Below are positions 46,552 to 54,185 of a stretch of DNA of 64,000 nucleotides, piece after piece. The notes beneath the pieces were generated by a model that saw nothing but the letters and a program-made list of their open reading frames with translations, was not told the DNA's origin and ran no database searches. The translations under genes were made by a program, and so were the position numbers. The stretch lies in contig NZ_AP017929.1 of the NCBI RefSeq assembly GCF_002370355.1, positions 1,798,001 through 1,862,000 of the forward strand, written 5' to 3'. Source of the stretch: Latilactobacillus sakei subsp. sakei DSM 20017 = JCM 1157. Lineage in GTDB: Bacteria > Bacillota > Bacilli > Lactobacillales > Lactobacillaceae. The number at the start of each line of letters is the position of its first letter. Position 1 is the stretch's first letter.

Positions 46552-46649
46552 TATTAATGCACTCCTCCATTTAAATATAAATATTAATTTTTTTAATAAA
46601 GTATCTAGTTGATACCTTATAAAATAATTGTGTATCAAAGAAATTCAAA

Positions 46650-46985
46650 CTACCTATCTAAATGCTTCAAAAAAGAAATAACGGCATCAATATCACCTTC
46701 TTGTAATTCTAAAGCTCCCAATTGATAGATATCATTTTCAGGGAAGCTGCCAGTATTAAAACAATATCGCAAGCCATTTTTTAATAACACGGCTTGCGGT
46801 GCTTTGACTTCAATATCACTAATATTTCCAAATGAGCTATCAAGTTCTACTTGCCAGCTCATCGATAGTTCATCGATTCTATTGTTTAACTTCTTCACAA
46901 AATTCCGTTCCTTCTTATTAAAGATAACCAAATTATCAATCAGAAATGACAGCCCTTGATAAACTAATATGCATAATCTCTTCAT
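46650..46985 (-). CDS. small protein, paralogue of the gene at 44726
   Basis: 111 residues from ATG 46985 (GGAGGGG 5 bases upstream). It shares LDSSFGN, AVLLKNGL and IYQLGALEL with the plus-strand gene at 44726. Second gene of the operon from LytTR site b. Function unknown. Confidence 0.68.
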   Translation of the reverse strand: MKRLCILVYQGLSFLIDNLVIFNKKERNFVKKLNNRIDELSMSWQVELDSSFGNISDIEVKAPQAVLLKNGLRYCFNTGSFPENDIYQLGALELQEGDIDAVISFLKHLDR

Positions 46986-47073
46986 AACTTCCCCTCCCTA
47001 AAGTCTTCAGATGCTTCTCTAATGATATTTACTTCACCGTTTAATTTTTTATCTTAAACGTCTATCAAACACG

Positions 47074-47244
47074 TTAATGACGGTCCTTGAACTTAATATT
47101 AATAAACAAGGTCATCCCGATAATAAGCATTATATCCGCTAGTCTAAAACGATCTTCATTGCCTAAGATGATTATTAGACCAATACCACCTATTATTAAT
47201 AAAATTGAAATAATAATTAACCCGTTACTTTTCTTAAGAAACAC
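47074..47244 (-). CDS. 56-residue two-helix membrane protein
   Basis: From GTG 47244: MFLKKSNGLIIISILLIIGG, then LADIMLIIGMTLF and a basic tail IKFKDRH. The SD AAGGAG is 13 bases away, longer than usual, so the start is uncertain. It is the first gene after LytTR site b and resembles the other small membrane proteins of the region in size and layout, not clearly in sequence. Confidence 0.5.
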   Translation of the reverse strand: MFLKKSNGLIIISILLIIGGIGLIIILGNEDRFRLADIMLIIGMTLFINIKFKDRH

Positions 47245-47314
47245 TATTTTTTATATTCTCCTTAATTTATGAATAGGCCTGTTTCAGGCTAGTTCAATTG
47301 CCATTTATAGAACT

Positions 47315-47380
47315 ATTATGCTTCAATTTACCATTTCTGCGCAAAAAAAATATTAACGTTCAACTTTATCGGTTAAACGT
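47315..47380 (-). promoter_or_regulatory. LytTR-type box and promoter (site b)
   Basis: Minus-strand ACGTTTAAC (47380-47372) and ACGTTAAT (47359-47352), ACGT cores spaced 21 bp, then CATAAT (47320-47315) 31 bases on. The segment from box to -10 is nearly identical to site a, including AATGGTAA and AGCATAATAG. It drives the three-gene unit 47244 to 46369, just downstream of the response-regulator gene. Confidence 0.82.
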
Positions 47381-47389
47381 TAATATGCG

Positions 47390-48136
47390 TTACATCATTT
47401 GTTTTAATTTAGCTACTAATTCTCGTGATTTACGAAACGAAACCTTTGCTTCACTACCATCGATAAAGCTTAAGCTACGCGTTTTACTGTCATAATTGGC
47501 AATATTAGATAGGTTAACTAAGTAACTTTTATCACACCGAAAGAGCATTGGATATTGGGCTTCCAGCGCATTTAAATTTCCTGGAAAGGTAACCTTTCTA
47601 GTAACGGCTAACAAATTAATATGCCCCGGATTTTCTTTTTCAGTATATAAATAAACAACTTCCTTTAATGGTAATGAGAAAAAGCGAGGACCGATTTTAT
47701 AACTAAATAAATTTTCTCGGTGATACGCTGCTGCTTCATTTTGCTTCTCAGCCAACAACAGATCATCAATCAATTGCCTTTTGATTTCAGCCATTGACTG
47801 ATCCTTGAGAATGTAATCTAAGGGCGCTATTTTTCGTTCTAACGTTAATAATGTCAGTTCCTCGTGGGTTGTAATGAAGACAATTTGCGCAAACGGCATC
47901 ATCTGCCGAATCTTAGTCGCCACTTCTAAACCGGCTTGGCGGTTATCCTCAATTTCCATATCCAAAAAGAATAAACCTCGTTGCTGGTCCTTAATTGCCG
48001 CCAACAATGTCTCAGTATCACTGGCAGCGCATGTTAAAGTCATTGCAAATTCGTTAATCATAATCGTATTCGCGATAATTTGCTGATAAATCGCTTGTTG
48101 CTGTAAATCATCCTCTAATAAATAAACGGGATACAA
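47390..48136 (-). CDS. LytTR-type response regulator (SppR/PlnD-like)
   Basis: 248 residues with a TTG start (GGAGG 9 bases upstream). The N-terminal receiver domain has phospho-acceptor Asp in LFFLDMEIED (about residue 59), Thr in FITTHEE and Lys in LKDQ. The C-terminal LytTR DNA-binding domain runs from about 145 (ITYLYTEKE-type start VVYLYTEKE, then SYLVNLSNI). Activates bacteriocin regulons by binding tandem direct repeats. It starts at the stop of the kinase gene. The name follows sakacin P and plantaricin systems. Confidence 0.9.
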   Translation of the reverse strand: MYPVYLLEDDLQQQAIYQQIIANTIMINEFAMTLTCAASDTETLLAAIKDQQRGLFFLDMEIEDNRQAGLEVATKIRQMMPFAQIVFITTHEELTLLTLERKIAPLDYILKDQSMAEIKRQLIDDLLLAEKQNEAAAYHRENLFSYKIGPRFFSLPLKEVVYLYTEKENPGHINLLAVTRKVTFPGNLNALEAQYPMLFRCDKSYLVNLSNIANYDSKTRSLSFIDGSEAKVSFRKSRELVAKLKQMM

Positions 48137-48137
48137 A

Positions 48138-49484
48138 TTAAGTTTCCTCCGTAATCATCAATGTCTGTCGTAACTTTCTATTTTCAATCTGTGTTTCTAA
48201 GAATAAATTGGTTTGTTTGGCAATCAAATCTTGTACGTTAGCCAAACCAGTCCCCCGACCAGCACCTTTGGTTGAATAACCTAACTCTGAAAATGCTTGG
48301 ATATCCTTAACTTGACTGGCCGTATTTTCAATCGTGATTTCGATTAAGCCTTCAGATTGTAAGAAGGCACAACTCACTAATTTATCTGTTTCTTGAACAG
48401 CCTGTTCAATAGCGTTGTCTAATAAAATACCGATAATCCGAATAACCGTCAATAAATTAGCGCTTGGTAATTCGATTGGCTCGGTCATTTCAAATTTTAA
48501 GGTGACACCAGCCTGTTTGGCCGCCAAAAACTTTTGAATGACTAATCCTCGAATTGGCTCATTTTTCAAGTAGTCAAGTTGTGCAATGACTGCCCCTTGA
48601 ATTTCACTTTGAATTGGCCGTTGCGCTAATAGTTCTTGATAATAGGCCTTAAATTGTTGCTGATCGCCCTTTTCAGCAAAACTTTCCAACGATAATAAGA
48701 TGTTTTGATAATCATGCTTAAATCGCCGTAATTCGGTGTATTGTTGTTCGATATTGACTAGATAATCTTGAAGTTGTTGATTCCGGACAAATTGGTCGTT
48801 GGCTTCTTGGCGAATCGAATAAGCCTTCAAAAAAAGCATCACTTGCCAAAATGTCATCCCGATGAGGACACCAAAAATGATAATAATGGTTAATAATATC
48901 GTTGCTGTTATCCCTTGAAGATTTCCAATTGCCAATACAACTTGTATCGCTAAAAATAGACCGAACGTAAATCTGAAGTATTGATTTTCCAATGAAAATT
49001 CTGTAATTTCTTGATTTAAGCGTTGTAACTTGGGACGGTTATTTTTCAATAAAATTAAAAATAAACCATCCAGTATAACGGCAATGAAGATGCCCCATAA
49101 TGTAATTTCAGTAGCATTGCTACTCAAAATTTTGACGCTAAAATCATGTTTGATAATCGACATGCTAAACTGACTAATAATCGTCCCTATGGCAACTAAT
49201 AATAACTGAATAACAATAATCAGAATTAAATCGGCACTATCTGTTGTTTTAATCTTATTTTCTTTCTGCTGATGAAAGTGCCATCCCAACCGGATTAATA
49301 CCATCACGAGTAAGGATGCATCTGAAATAAACAGATATAGTATTGAAAAAATAACTGTTATTAGCACGTCCATTACGATGCGTTTAAATGTTATTTTTCT
49401 TTGAACATATCTATACAATAAAAAAATCAATAAAATTGCAACGAAATTTTGTAAAAAAGAAACCCATACATCCGTATATAACAT
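48138..49484 (-). CDS. HPK10-type histidine kinase (SppK/PlnB-like)
   Basis: About 448 residues from ATG 49484 (TTG 49496 is also open; SD weak for both). Six or seven TM helices fill residues 1-220. The H-box is RRFKHDYQN with the phospho-His, the N-box LLDNAIEQA, and the G-box GRGTGLANV. This is the receptor class that senses peptide pheromones in class II bacteriocin systems. Complete and without disruption. Confidence 0.9.
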   Translation of the reverse strand: MLYTDVWVSFLQNFVAILLIFLLYRYVQRKITFKRIVMDVLITVIFSILYLFISDASLLVMVLIRLGWHFHQQKENKIKTTDSADLILIIVIQLLLVAIGTIISQFSMSIIKHDFSVKILSSNATEITLWGIFIAVILDGLFLILLKNNRPKLQRLNQEITEFSLENQYFRFTFGLFLAIQVVLAIGNLQGITATILLTIIIIFGVLIGMTFWQVMLFLKAYSIRQEANDQFVRNQQLQDYLVNIEQQYTELRRFKHDYQNILLSLESFAEKGDQQQFKAYYQELLAQRPIQSEIQGAVIAQLDYLKNEPIRGLVIQKFLAAKQAGVTLKFEMTEPIELPSANLLTVIRIIGILLDNAIEQAVQETDKLVSCAFLQSEGLIEITIENTASQVKDIQAFSELGYSTKGAGRGTGLANVQDLIAKQTNLFLETQIENRKLRQTLMITEET

Positions 49485-49540
49485 TTGTCCCAACAACCTA
49501 TCTTATGGCAATCAAATCTACGTTTAACACGAAGAAAATT

Positions 49541-49621
49541 TCACCATACCCCTATTTTTTCTGAAAGTTTTTTAAACATCATCATACTTTCTTCTAATCT
49601 TAGTCTAATCAAATTATACAT
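49541..49621 (-). CDS. short peptide ORF upstream of the kinase gene
   Basis: ATG 49621 to TGA 49541 could encode 26 residues ending MMMFKKLSEKIGVW; ATG 49585 would give just these 14. No clear SD is present and there is no double-glycine leader. The basic/hydrophobic end (FKKLSEKIGVW) recalls PlnA-type pheromone ends (VKKLFKKWGW). It may be a pheromone gene remnant or chance. Confidence 0.25.
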   Translation of the reverse strand: MYNLIRLRLEESMMMFKKLSEKIGVW

Positions 49622-49680
49622 AATTCACAAGCTTATCTTATTAAAAATAACTAACATCCGCCAACAGTCGATAACAACTA

Positions 49681-49715
49681 AAAAAGTTGGAATAAATGAT
49701 TTTATTCCAACTTTT
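49681..49715 (-). terminator. terminator after the 49718 gene
   Basis: Stem AAAAGTTGGAATAAA/TTTATTCCAACTTTT; ends the single-gene unit of LytTR site c before the kinase gene. Confidence 0.85.
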
Positions 49716-49717
49716 AA

Positions 49718-49972
49718 CTACCCAACAAATTTATATAGGACATAGAATAGACCAATGATTTTAATCATTAAATCTACTTTCCCTGTCCAACTGTTTTCGA
49801 CATTCGATGAATAGAGTAAGAAATGCTCCCCTAAACTAGCAACACCAAAAACGATTAGAAATCCTAAAGCCGCTTGTGAGTGACTCAAATAGGCGGCCGC
49901 TATAATGATCATTGATATTACCAAAGAAAGAATTCTTTGGTATTCCTGGGTTTGTTTTAATAATAAGCTCAA
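49718..49972 (-). CDS. 84-residue membrane protein in the LytTR-box regulon
   Basis: TTG start at 49972 (AGGAGG 7 bases upstream). Three hydrophobic segments (about 14-31, 36-51, 69-83) with a short polar loop SSNVENSWTGKVD. No family recognised. Alone behind LytTR site c, so controlled by the same regulator. Confidence 0.65.
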   Translation of the reverse strand: MSLLLKQTQEYQRILSLVISMIIIAAAYLSHSQAALGFLIVFGVASLGEHFLLYSSNVENSWTGKVDLMIKIIGLFYVLYKFVG

Positions 49973-50033
49973 AAGGCATCCTCCTAATCAGTAATCAATA
50001 CTTTAATTGGCCAACTAAGTATCTTATCCGTTC

Positions 50034-50099
50034 ATTATGACTTATTATTAGGCCAATATTCAAAAAAAAGATTAACGTCTCATTTCAAACGTTAAACGT
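50034..50099 (-). promoter_or_regulatory. LytTR-type box and promoter (site c)
   Basis: Minus-strand ACGTTTAAC (50099-50091) and ACGTTAAT (50078-50071) with ACGT cores spaced 21 bp, a T-run, and CATAAT (50039-50034) 31 bases on. An extra ACGTT lies between the repeats. It drives the gene at 49972. Confidence 0.8.
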
Positions 50100-50162
50100 T
50101 ATCGATACAGTAATGCACATTTTAAATTTTACCAGTCAGGTCAAATTAGCGACTAATCATGA

Positions 50163-50191
50163 TTGACAAAATATTGTCTGAGCACTATAAC
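50163..50191 (+). promoter_or_regulatory. constitutive-type promoter of the immunity gene
   Basis: TTGACA (50163-50168), 17-bp spacer, TATAAC (50186-50191), 35 bases before ATG 50227. It needs no activator, unlike the LytTR sites. Confidence 0.8.
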
Positions 50192-50226
50192 GAGTATGAA
50201 ATATATTAATCCATGGAGGGATTTAC

Positions 50227-50574
50227 ATGACAAATCAATCAATGGTCAAAGAAAATATTCACACACTTTACAACAGCCTAATGGCTCATCCAGATAAATC
50301 AAACGCACTTCTCGACATTACCGATGTTTTGAGTCAGGTCTATCTCACACTTGAAACTGCCAAGAATCCTGAAGCGTTAGTCAACCGCCTCTCAAATTAT
50401 ATTTATAGTGTTGGCTTTGGTAAAATTCATCTCAATAAATCTGAAGAACAATTATTAATCGACCTAGGTGCTTATGGTCAAAGAGCCGGCTGGAATGGTG
50501 TTTATCGTGGCGACTGCACGTCCAAAGCTGAATTTTTTAACTATTCTGATGCCCGTAAATACGCTAGAGTTTAA
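50227..50574 (+). CDS. class IIa bacteriocin immunity protein (EntA_Immun)
   Basis: 115 residues, four-helix-bundle type. The stretches DVLSQVYLTLE, LVNRLSNYIY, LLIDLGAYGQRAGWNGVYRGD and SKAEFF match immunity proteins of enterocin A and leucocin A. It protects cells from pediocin-like peptides by acting at the mannose PTS receptor. A strong SD (GGAGGG) and a near-consensus promoter precede it. No structural bacteriocin gene is adjacent, so it is an orphan immunity gene. Confidence 0.85.
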   Translation: MTNQSMVKENIHTLYNSLMAHPDKSNALLDITDVLSQVYLTLETAKNPEALVNRLSNYIYSVGFGKIHLNKSEEQLLIDLGAYGQRAGWNGVYRGDCTSKAEFFNYSDARKYARV

Positions 50575-50577
50575 ACT

Positions 50578-50636
50578 AAAAACGCGACTAACCAATGAAT
50601 CACAAGATTCGTTATTTTAGTCGCGTTTCTTTTTTA
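50578..50636. terminator. terminator after the immunity gene
   Basis: Stem AAAACGCGACTAA/TTTAGTCGCGTTT with a long internal hairpin (GAATCaCAAGATTC) and a T-run; also ends the DUF3021 gene. Confidence 0.85.
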
Positions 50637-51050
50637 TTTTTTCATTTGTCGGCGTTTAGCCAGTTTTTCATTCATTCGGCGCACATCAATCCAGTTACTA
50701 ATTTGCAATCCCAGCCAAACGAGAGCGTAAATCAGTGTTACGAACAATACATGGCGAACTGGATGGGCTATAAAAATGGGCCACAAGCCATTATAAATGC
50801 CGGTTAAGCCAACCAGTAATAAAACCCCACAATAATGGCTAAAGAGCGCCCATGCGAACGGTATTTTTTCGCTATCAAAAATCATTGATATAATCCCAAT
50901 CAAGGCACTCATGACCCAATTACTTAGAATATTAGCACGCGTTATTGTAATCGTTGAATTGAGGCTCATGATGACCACTAAAAAAGTAAATGAACCAATC
51001 AATAACCCAATCCCCGCACTTTTTAAACTTTCTTTCAGCATCTTTTTCAC
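50634..51050 (-). CDS. DUF3021 membrane protein (LytTR-regulator partner)
   Basis: 138 residues with four TM helices (about 11-31, 46-58, 68-85, 99-117) and a very basic tail (LAKRRQMKK). DUF3021 proteins are encoded next to a LytTR regulator and inhibit it from the membrane in streptococcal BrsRM-type systems. It overlaps the LytTR gene by 4 bases. Confidence 0.82.
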   Translation of the reverse strand: MKKMLKESLKSAGIGLLIGSFTFLVVIMSLNSTITITRANILSNWVMSALIGIISMIFDSEKIPFAWALFSHYCGVLLLVGLTGIYNGLWPIFIAHPVRHVLFVTLIYALVWLGLQISNWIDVRRMNEKLAKRRQMKK

Positions 51051-51499
51051 ATCCCTAATTGTTGTCGCAACTCTGGTAAGTATTTACGACTCACACTCAT
51101 CTTCAACTGATTCGTTAAAAAGGCCGTCATACTACCAGAAAAAGCAGCCTCTAACGATTGGAGATGGTTCAAATTAATCGCAGCCCCTTTTGCAACTTGA
51201 ATGAAATCTTGTTGGTTTAATTTGCTGAGTATCTTCTTCAAAACACCCCGAATTTGATAGGTCGCCTTAACCGTGTAGAGCGTCACATCATTACCGTAGA
51301 CCTCTAGTGCGATAATCTCAGCAGTTGGCACTAACACGACCCGTTCATCAACTGTAATCGGATAAACATCAACCGATTGCTGGCGGGCTTCCAGCGCTTG
51401 AATCAATTCGATGACCGTCGGCGAAAGGTGGGCAGCTTGAACCGTCACTTGAATATCATCATCTGCCAAGTCTTCATTTTGTTCAAAATTAACCTTCAA
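51047..51499 (-). CDS. LytTR-domain DNA-binding regulator
   Basis: About 150 residues from TTG 51499 (MKVNFEQNED), preceded by GGTGG; a GTG at 51511 is an alternative. The C-terminal LytTR domain is clear (PTAEIIALEVYGNDVTLYT, DFIQVAKGAAINL, MSVSRKYLPELRQ). There is no receiver domain, so control comes from the DUF3021 partner. It follows an ABC transporter pair. Confidence 0.85.
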   Translation of the reverse strand: MKVNFEQNEDLADDDIQVTVQAAHLSPTVIELIQALEARQQSVDVYPITVDERVVLVPTAEIIALEVYGNDVTLYTVKATYQIRGVLKKILSKLNQQDFIQVAKGAAINLNHLQSLEAAFSGSMTAFLTNQLKMSVSRKYLPELRQQLGM

Positions 51500-51525
51500 A
51501 TCACCCACCACCTTTTATCTGCTTA

Positions 51526-52392
51526 TTATACCTTATTGATTGCTTTGCGACGACTGCTCTTGGCAAACACCAGTGTGAGCGCGCCAAAGACGACACTAAA
51601 GCCCACTAAGATTAAGGTATTTGCTTGCCAACTGGTTAAATGCTGCAACTGAATGCCGATGCCTAACGTCTGTTCAAACTGATGACGTAATTGAGGTACC
51701 TGTTTGAAAGTCGTTTTTAGTTGATCAGCCATCAATACTTGGCGATAGATAGCCGCATTATATGGAAACGGCGTGATTTTCATTAAATTTTGAGCGGCGA
51801 CCGGAACAGCTCCAATTGGTAAGTAAACCCCCGCAAAAAAGCCGGCGGACGTCCCTAAAATGGTACCGATTTTCCCTAGAGAATCCAGATTCGTGACAAA
51901 CGATAAAATTAGTACGTTAAACGTCGTCCAGACAATGCTACTCAATAACATTATGCCCGTAACAGGTACGATTGCTGCTAGCGACAACACAAATTGATCC
52001 GTGAGGTTAAAATAACCAACCATTGCTACAAACATAACCAACTGCATCAAGGTACCAATGATCACGGCACTTACTAAGTAGCTGAACTGAATGCCGATGA
52101 AGGACATATCAGTTAATGCTAAATCGGCCAGTATTCCCGATTCGCGATCGACAATCATCTGATTCAAGCCATTGGCAGTTGTGGTGACCGCCGTCACAGC
52201 TAACGTCCCCCCGATTAACCAGGGATCAAGTAACTTCTGTGGAGCCGCTAATTGTGACCAACTGGCTAGCATATTATGCTTCAAAAAAACGAGGTACAAT
52301 ACAAACGCAATTAACGCGCCCAATAATGAAAAGAACACCCCACTTTTGTTACCGAAATAAAGCGCTAAGTGCCGTTTAACTAAAGCCATCAT
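51526..52392 (-). CDS. ABC-2 type transporter permease
   Basis: 288 residues, six TM helices, the layout of ABC-2 exporters (LNQMIVDRESGILADLALTD in the cytoplasmic loop). It starts at the last base of the ATPase gene stop. Probable exporter of a drug, peptide or lipid; substrate unknown. Confidence 0.85.
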   Translation of the reverse strand: MMALVKRHLALYFGNKSGVFFSLLGALIAFVLYLVFLKHNMLASWSQLAAPQKLLDPWLIGGTLAVTAVTTTANGLNQMIVDRESGILADLALTDMSFIGIQFSYLVSAVIIGTLMQLVMFVAMVGYFNLTDQFVLSLAAIVPVTGIMLLSSIVWTTFNVLILSFVTNLDSLGKIGTILGTSAGFFAGVYLPIGAVPVAAQNLMKITPFPYNAAIYRQVLMADQLKTTFKQVPQLRHQFEQTLGIGIQLQHLTSWQANTLILVGFSVVFGALTLVFAKSSRRKAINKV

Positions 52393-53282
52393 TAGCGAAT
52401 CTCCTTTCCTGTTAGTGCCATAAAAATATCATCCATATTGCCCTGGCGAAATTCAAAATGGGTAATCACCGACTGCACTTTTGTTAATAAAGCGATTGCC
52501 TGTTGATCATCGGGTAGCGCAATCTGTAATTGATGGTTTGTTTGTAAGACACGCCATTCTGGTGCTAATTGGGCTAAGACAACTTCAGGATAATCGGTTT
52601 CAATCATCAACTGACTTTGTGCATAGGTTGCTTGTAGCTGCTCAACCGTATCGGCCGCAATAATCTGACCATGATCGATAACATAGACAAAATCAGCTTC
52701 AGCCGCTTCTTCTAAATAAGGCGTCGTCAGAATAATCGTTAAGCCCTGTTGCTGACGTAATTGGTTTAACGTCTGCCAAATAACAGTTCTCGTCTGAATG
52801 TCCAAGCCAGTAGACGGTTCATCCAAAAAAAGTAGTTTAGGTTGATGAATCAACGCCCGGGCAATATCAACTCGCCGGCGCTGACCGCCCGATAGTGTCC
52901 CGTAAGTTTGCTTAAGAATCGACGTTAAACCAAAAGCGGTAATCAATTCACTTTCAGGTGTTAAAGTGACGCCTTGGTACATATCAGCACGACTTTTGAG
53001 ATTTTGCCAAACCGTCAACTGATTATCCAAAACACTTTTTTGAAAAACAACGCCAATCTGCTTTTGATATTGGCGATTATCCGGCTTGAAACCTGTCATC
53101 TCAATTGTCCCGGCAGTCGGTGCAATCGTACCGGTTAATAAATTAATCGTGGTTGATTTACCCGCGCCATTGGGGCCTAAGAAAGCCACTAGCTGGCCGG
53201 TTTGAACCGTTAAATCAATCTGCTTAACGGCAGTTTTAGTGCCAAATTTTTTTGTAATCCCTGTTGCTGTCAGTAATGTCAT
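52392..53282 (-). CDS. ABC-2 type transporter ATPase
   Basis: About 296 residues from MTLLTATGI at 53282 (AAGGAGG 9 bases upstream; the frame opens 8 codons earlier). Walker A LGPNGAGKST, signature LSGGQRRRVD, Walker B LLFLDEPSTGLD. C-terminal ~70 residues are of the DrrA type. First gene of the ABC/LytTR/DUF3021 operon. Confidence 0.9.
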   Translation of the reverse strand: MTLLTATGITKKFGTKTAVKQIDLTVQTGQLVAFLGPNGAGKSTTINLLTGTIAPTAGTIEMTGFKPDNRQYQKQIGVVFQKSVLDNQLTVWQNLKSRADMYQGVTLTPESELITAFGLTSILKQTYGTLSGGQRRRVDIARALIHQPKLLFLDEPSTGLDIQTRTVIWQTLNQLRQQQGLTIILTTPYLEEAAEADFVYVIDHGQIIAADTVEQLQATYAQSQLMIETDYPEVVLAQLAPEWRVLQTNHQLQIALPDDQQAIALLTKVQSVITHFEFRQGNMDDIFMALTGKEIR

Positions 53283-53395
53283 CGCTGCAACCTCCTTATC
53301 AATCACCTTAGTTTACTGGCAAAGTGGCTGGTCTGTCTTCCACTTCTAGATAAGTGGTCTGAATACTGCGATAAGTTGTTCTTTTAAGCGCATCA

Positions 53396-53427
53396 AAAAA
53401 AGAAACGTCACTAGTGACGTTTCTTTA
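53396..53427. terminator. terminator, perfect palindrome
   Basis: AAAGAAACGTCACTAGTGAC continuing GTTTCTTT, a perfect palindrome with flanking A- and T-runs, after the His-rich protein gene. Confidence 0.85.
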
Positions 53428-53773
53428 CTTTATTAAGCCGCTTATTATGTTGTTTGATTGCATGTTTCTTGCGTTTTTTCTCCTGATTTTCTAGTAAACT
53501 GAAGAGTAAGTATACGCCGCCTAAGACCGTTAAAACGCCTAAGATTAACCCCACCTCGTCGAAATCATTGGCCATATATTGTTCTTCATAGTGGTGCCGC
53601 TCATGATGCATATGGTGGTAATAGCCATAAGGCACACCTAGTCTCTGGGCAATTGCGGTCAGCCCTTTTGAATAAGCTAGATTCAACATAATCATCACGG
53701 CAAAGCCACCACCAATTATCCCAATCCACATCACGACTTTGAGCCATACCGGCCATTTCTTTTTCTGAGTCAT
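53411..53773 (-). CDS. small membrane protein with His/Tyr-rich loop
   Basis: 120 residues, two TM helices (about 11-32 and 74-91). The loop between them contains YGYYHHMHHERHHYEEQY, rich in His, Tyr and Glu, which could bind metal. The C-terminus is strongly basic (KKRKKHAIKQHNKR). No family recognised. Confidence 0.7.
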   Translation of the reverse strand: MTQKKKWPVWLKVVMWIGIIGGGFAVMIMLNLAYSKGLTAIAQRLGVPYGYYHHMHHERHHYEEQYMANDFDEVGLILGVLTVLGGVYLLFSLLENQEKKRKKHAIKQHNKRLNKVKKRH

Positions 53774-53940
53774 CTTAGTTACCCCACATAACGATTTTTA
53801 TTTAGTATACCTGAAGCAATCTAGTAAAAAAAGGCGCCTGATTTGTTTATAAAATAGTGAAGTTCTGCCCACTCAATTGAAAGAACGGCTTATACCATGT
53901 GATACTTAAATCACTATTGATATAAGGCAGGTTTTTATTC

Positions 53941-54120
53941 ATGCATAAATTCAATCCCCTTGATGCTTATTATTATTCGCTAGCGGGCCTCATTATGCTG
54001 ATACTGACAATCATCGCCAGTCAACAAATTGGTTATAGTGCAATCATCATTGGCTTGGTACTGTGCATTGTTGGCGTTAATTTGAAGAGTTGGTTACAGA
54101 TGAACACTAGGGCTCATTAA
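53941..54120 (+). CDS. 59-residue two-helix membrane protein
   Basis: ATG 53941 to TAA 54120: MHKFNPLDAYYYSLAGLIML, then SQQIGYSAIIIGLVLCIVGV and a short tail. An AGGCAGG SD-like sequence is upstream and a strong terminator follows, so it is probably real. Function unknown. Confidence 0.55.
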   Translation: MHKFNPLDAYYYSLAGLIMLILTIIASQQIGYSAIIIGLVLCIVGVNLKSWLQMNTRAH

Positions 54121-54130
54121 TTTAAAAAAT

Positions 54131-54177
54131 AAAAAAGCGCCGCAACAATCAAATTTCTGATTGTTGCGGCGCTTTTA
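54131..54177. terminator. bidirectional terminator
   Basis: Stem AAAAAGCGCCGCAACAATCA with its complement; ends the 59-residue gene and ohr. Confidence 0.93.
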
Positions 54178-54185
54178 TATTTAAC

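Noticed and set aside
47074-47244. LLIIGG in the 56-residue protein considered as a double-glycine bacteriocin leader
   Set aside because: The N-terminal part is a TM helix, lacks the leader pattern of polar then hydrophobic positions, and the rest is a second helix with a basic tail.
47087-47272. Plus-strand frame of 61 residues
   Set aside because: It is antisense to the 56-residue minus-strand gene at 47074-47244, has no SD, and its Ile/Pro-rich composition is what an antisense frame of a hydrophobic gene gives.
49485-49745. Plus-strand frame of 86 residues before the 49718 gene
   Set aside because: No SD or promoter; it runs through a terminator hairpin and the kinase upstream region.
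53396-53427. Perfect palindrome considered as an operator
   Set aside because: A- and T-runs on both sides and its place at a gene end make it a terminator.
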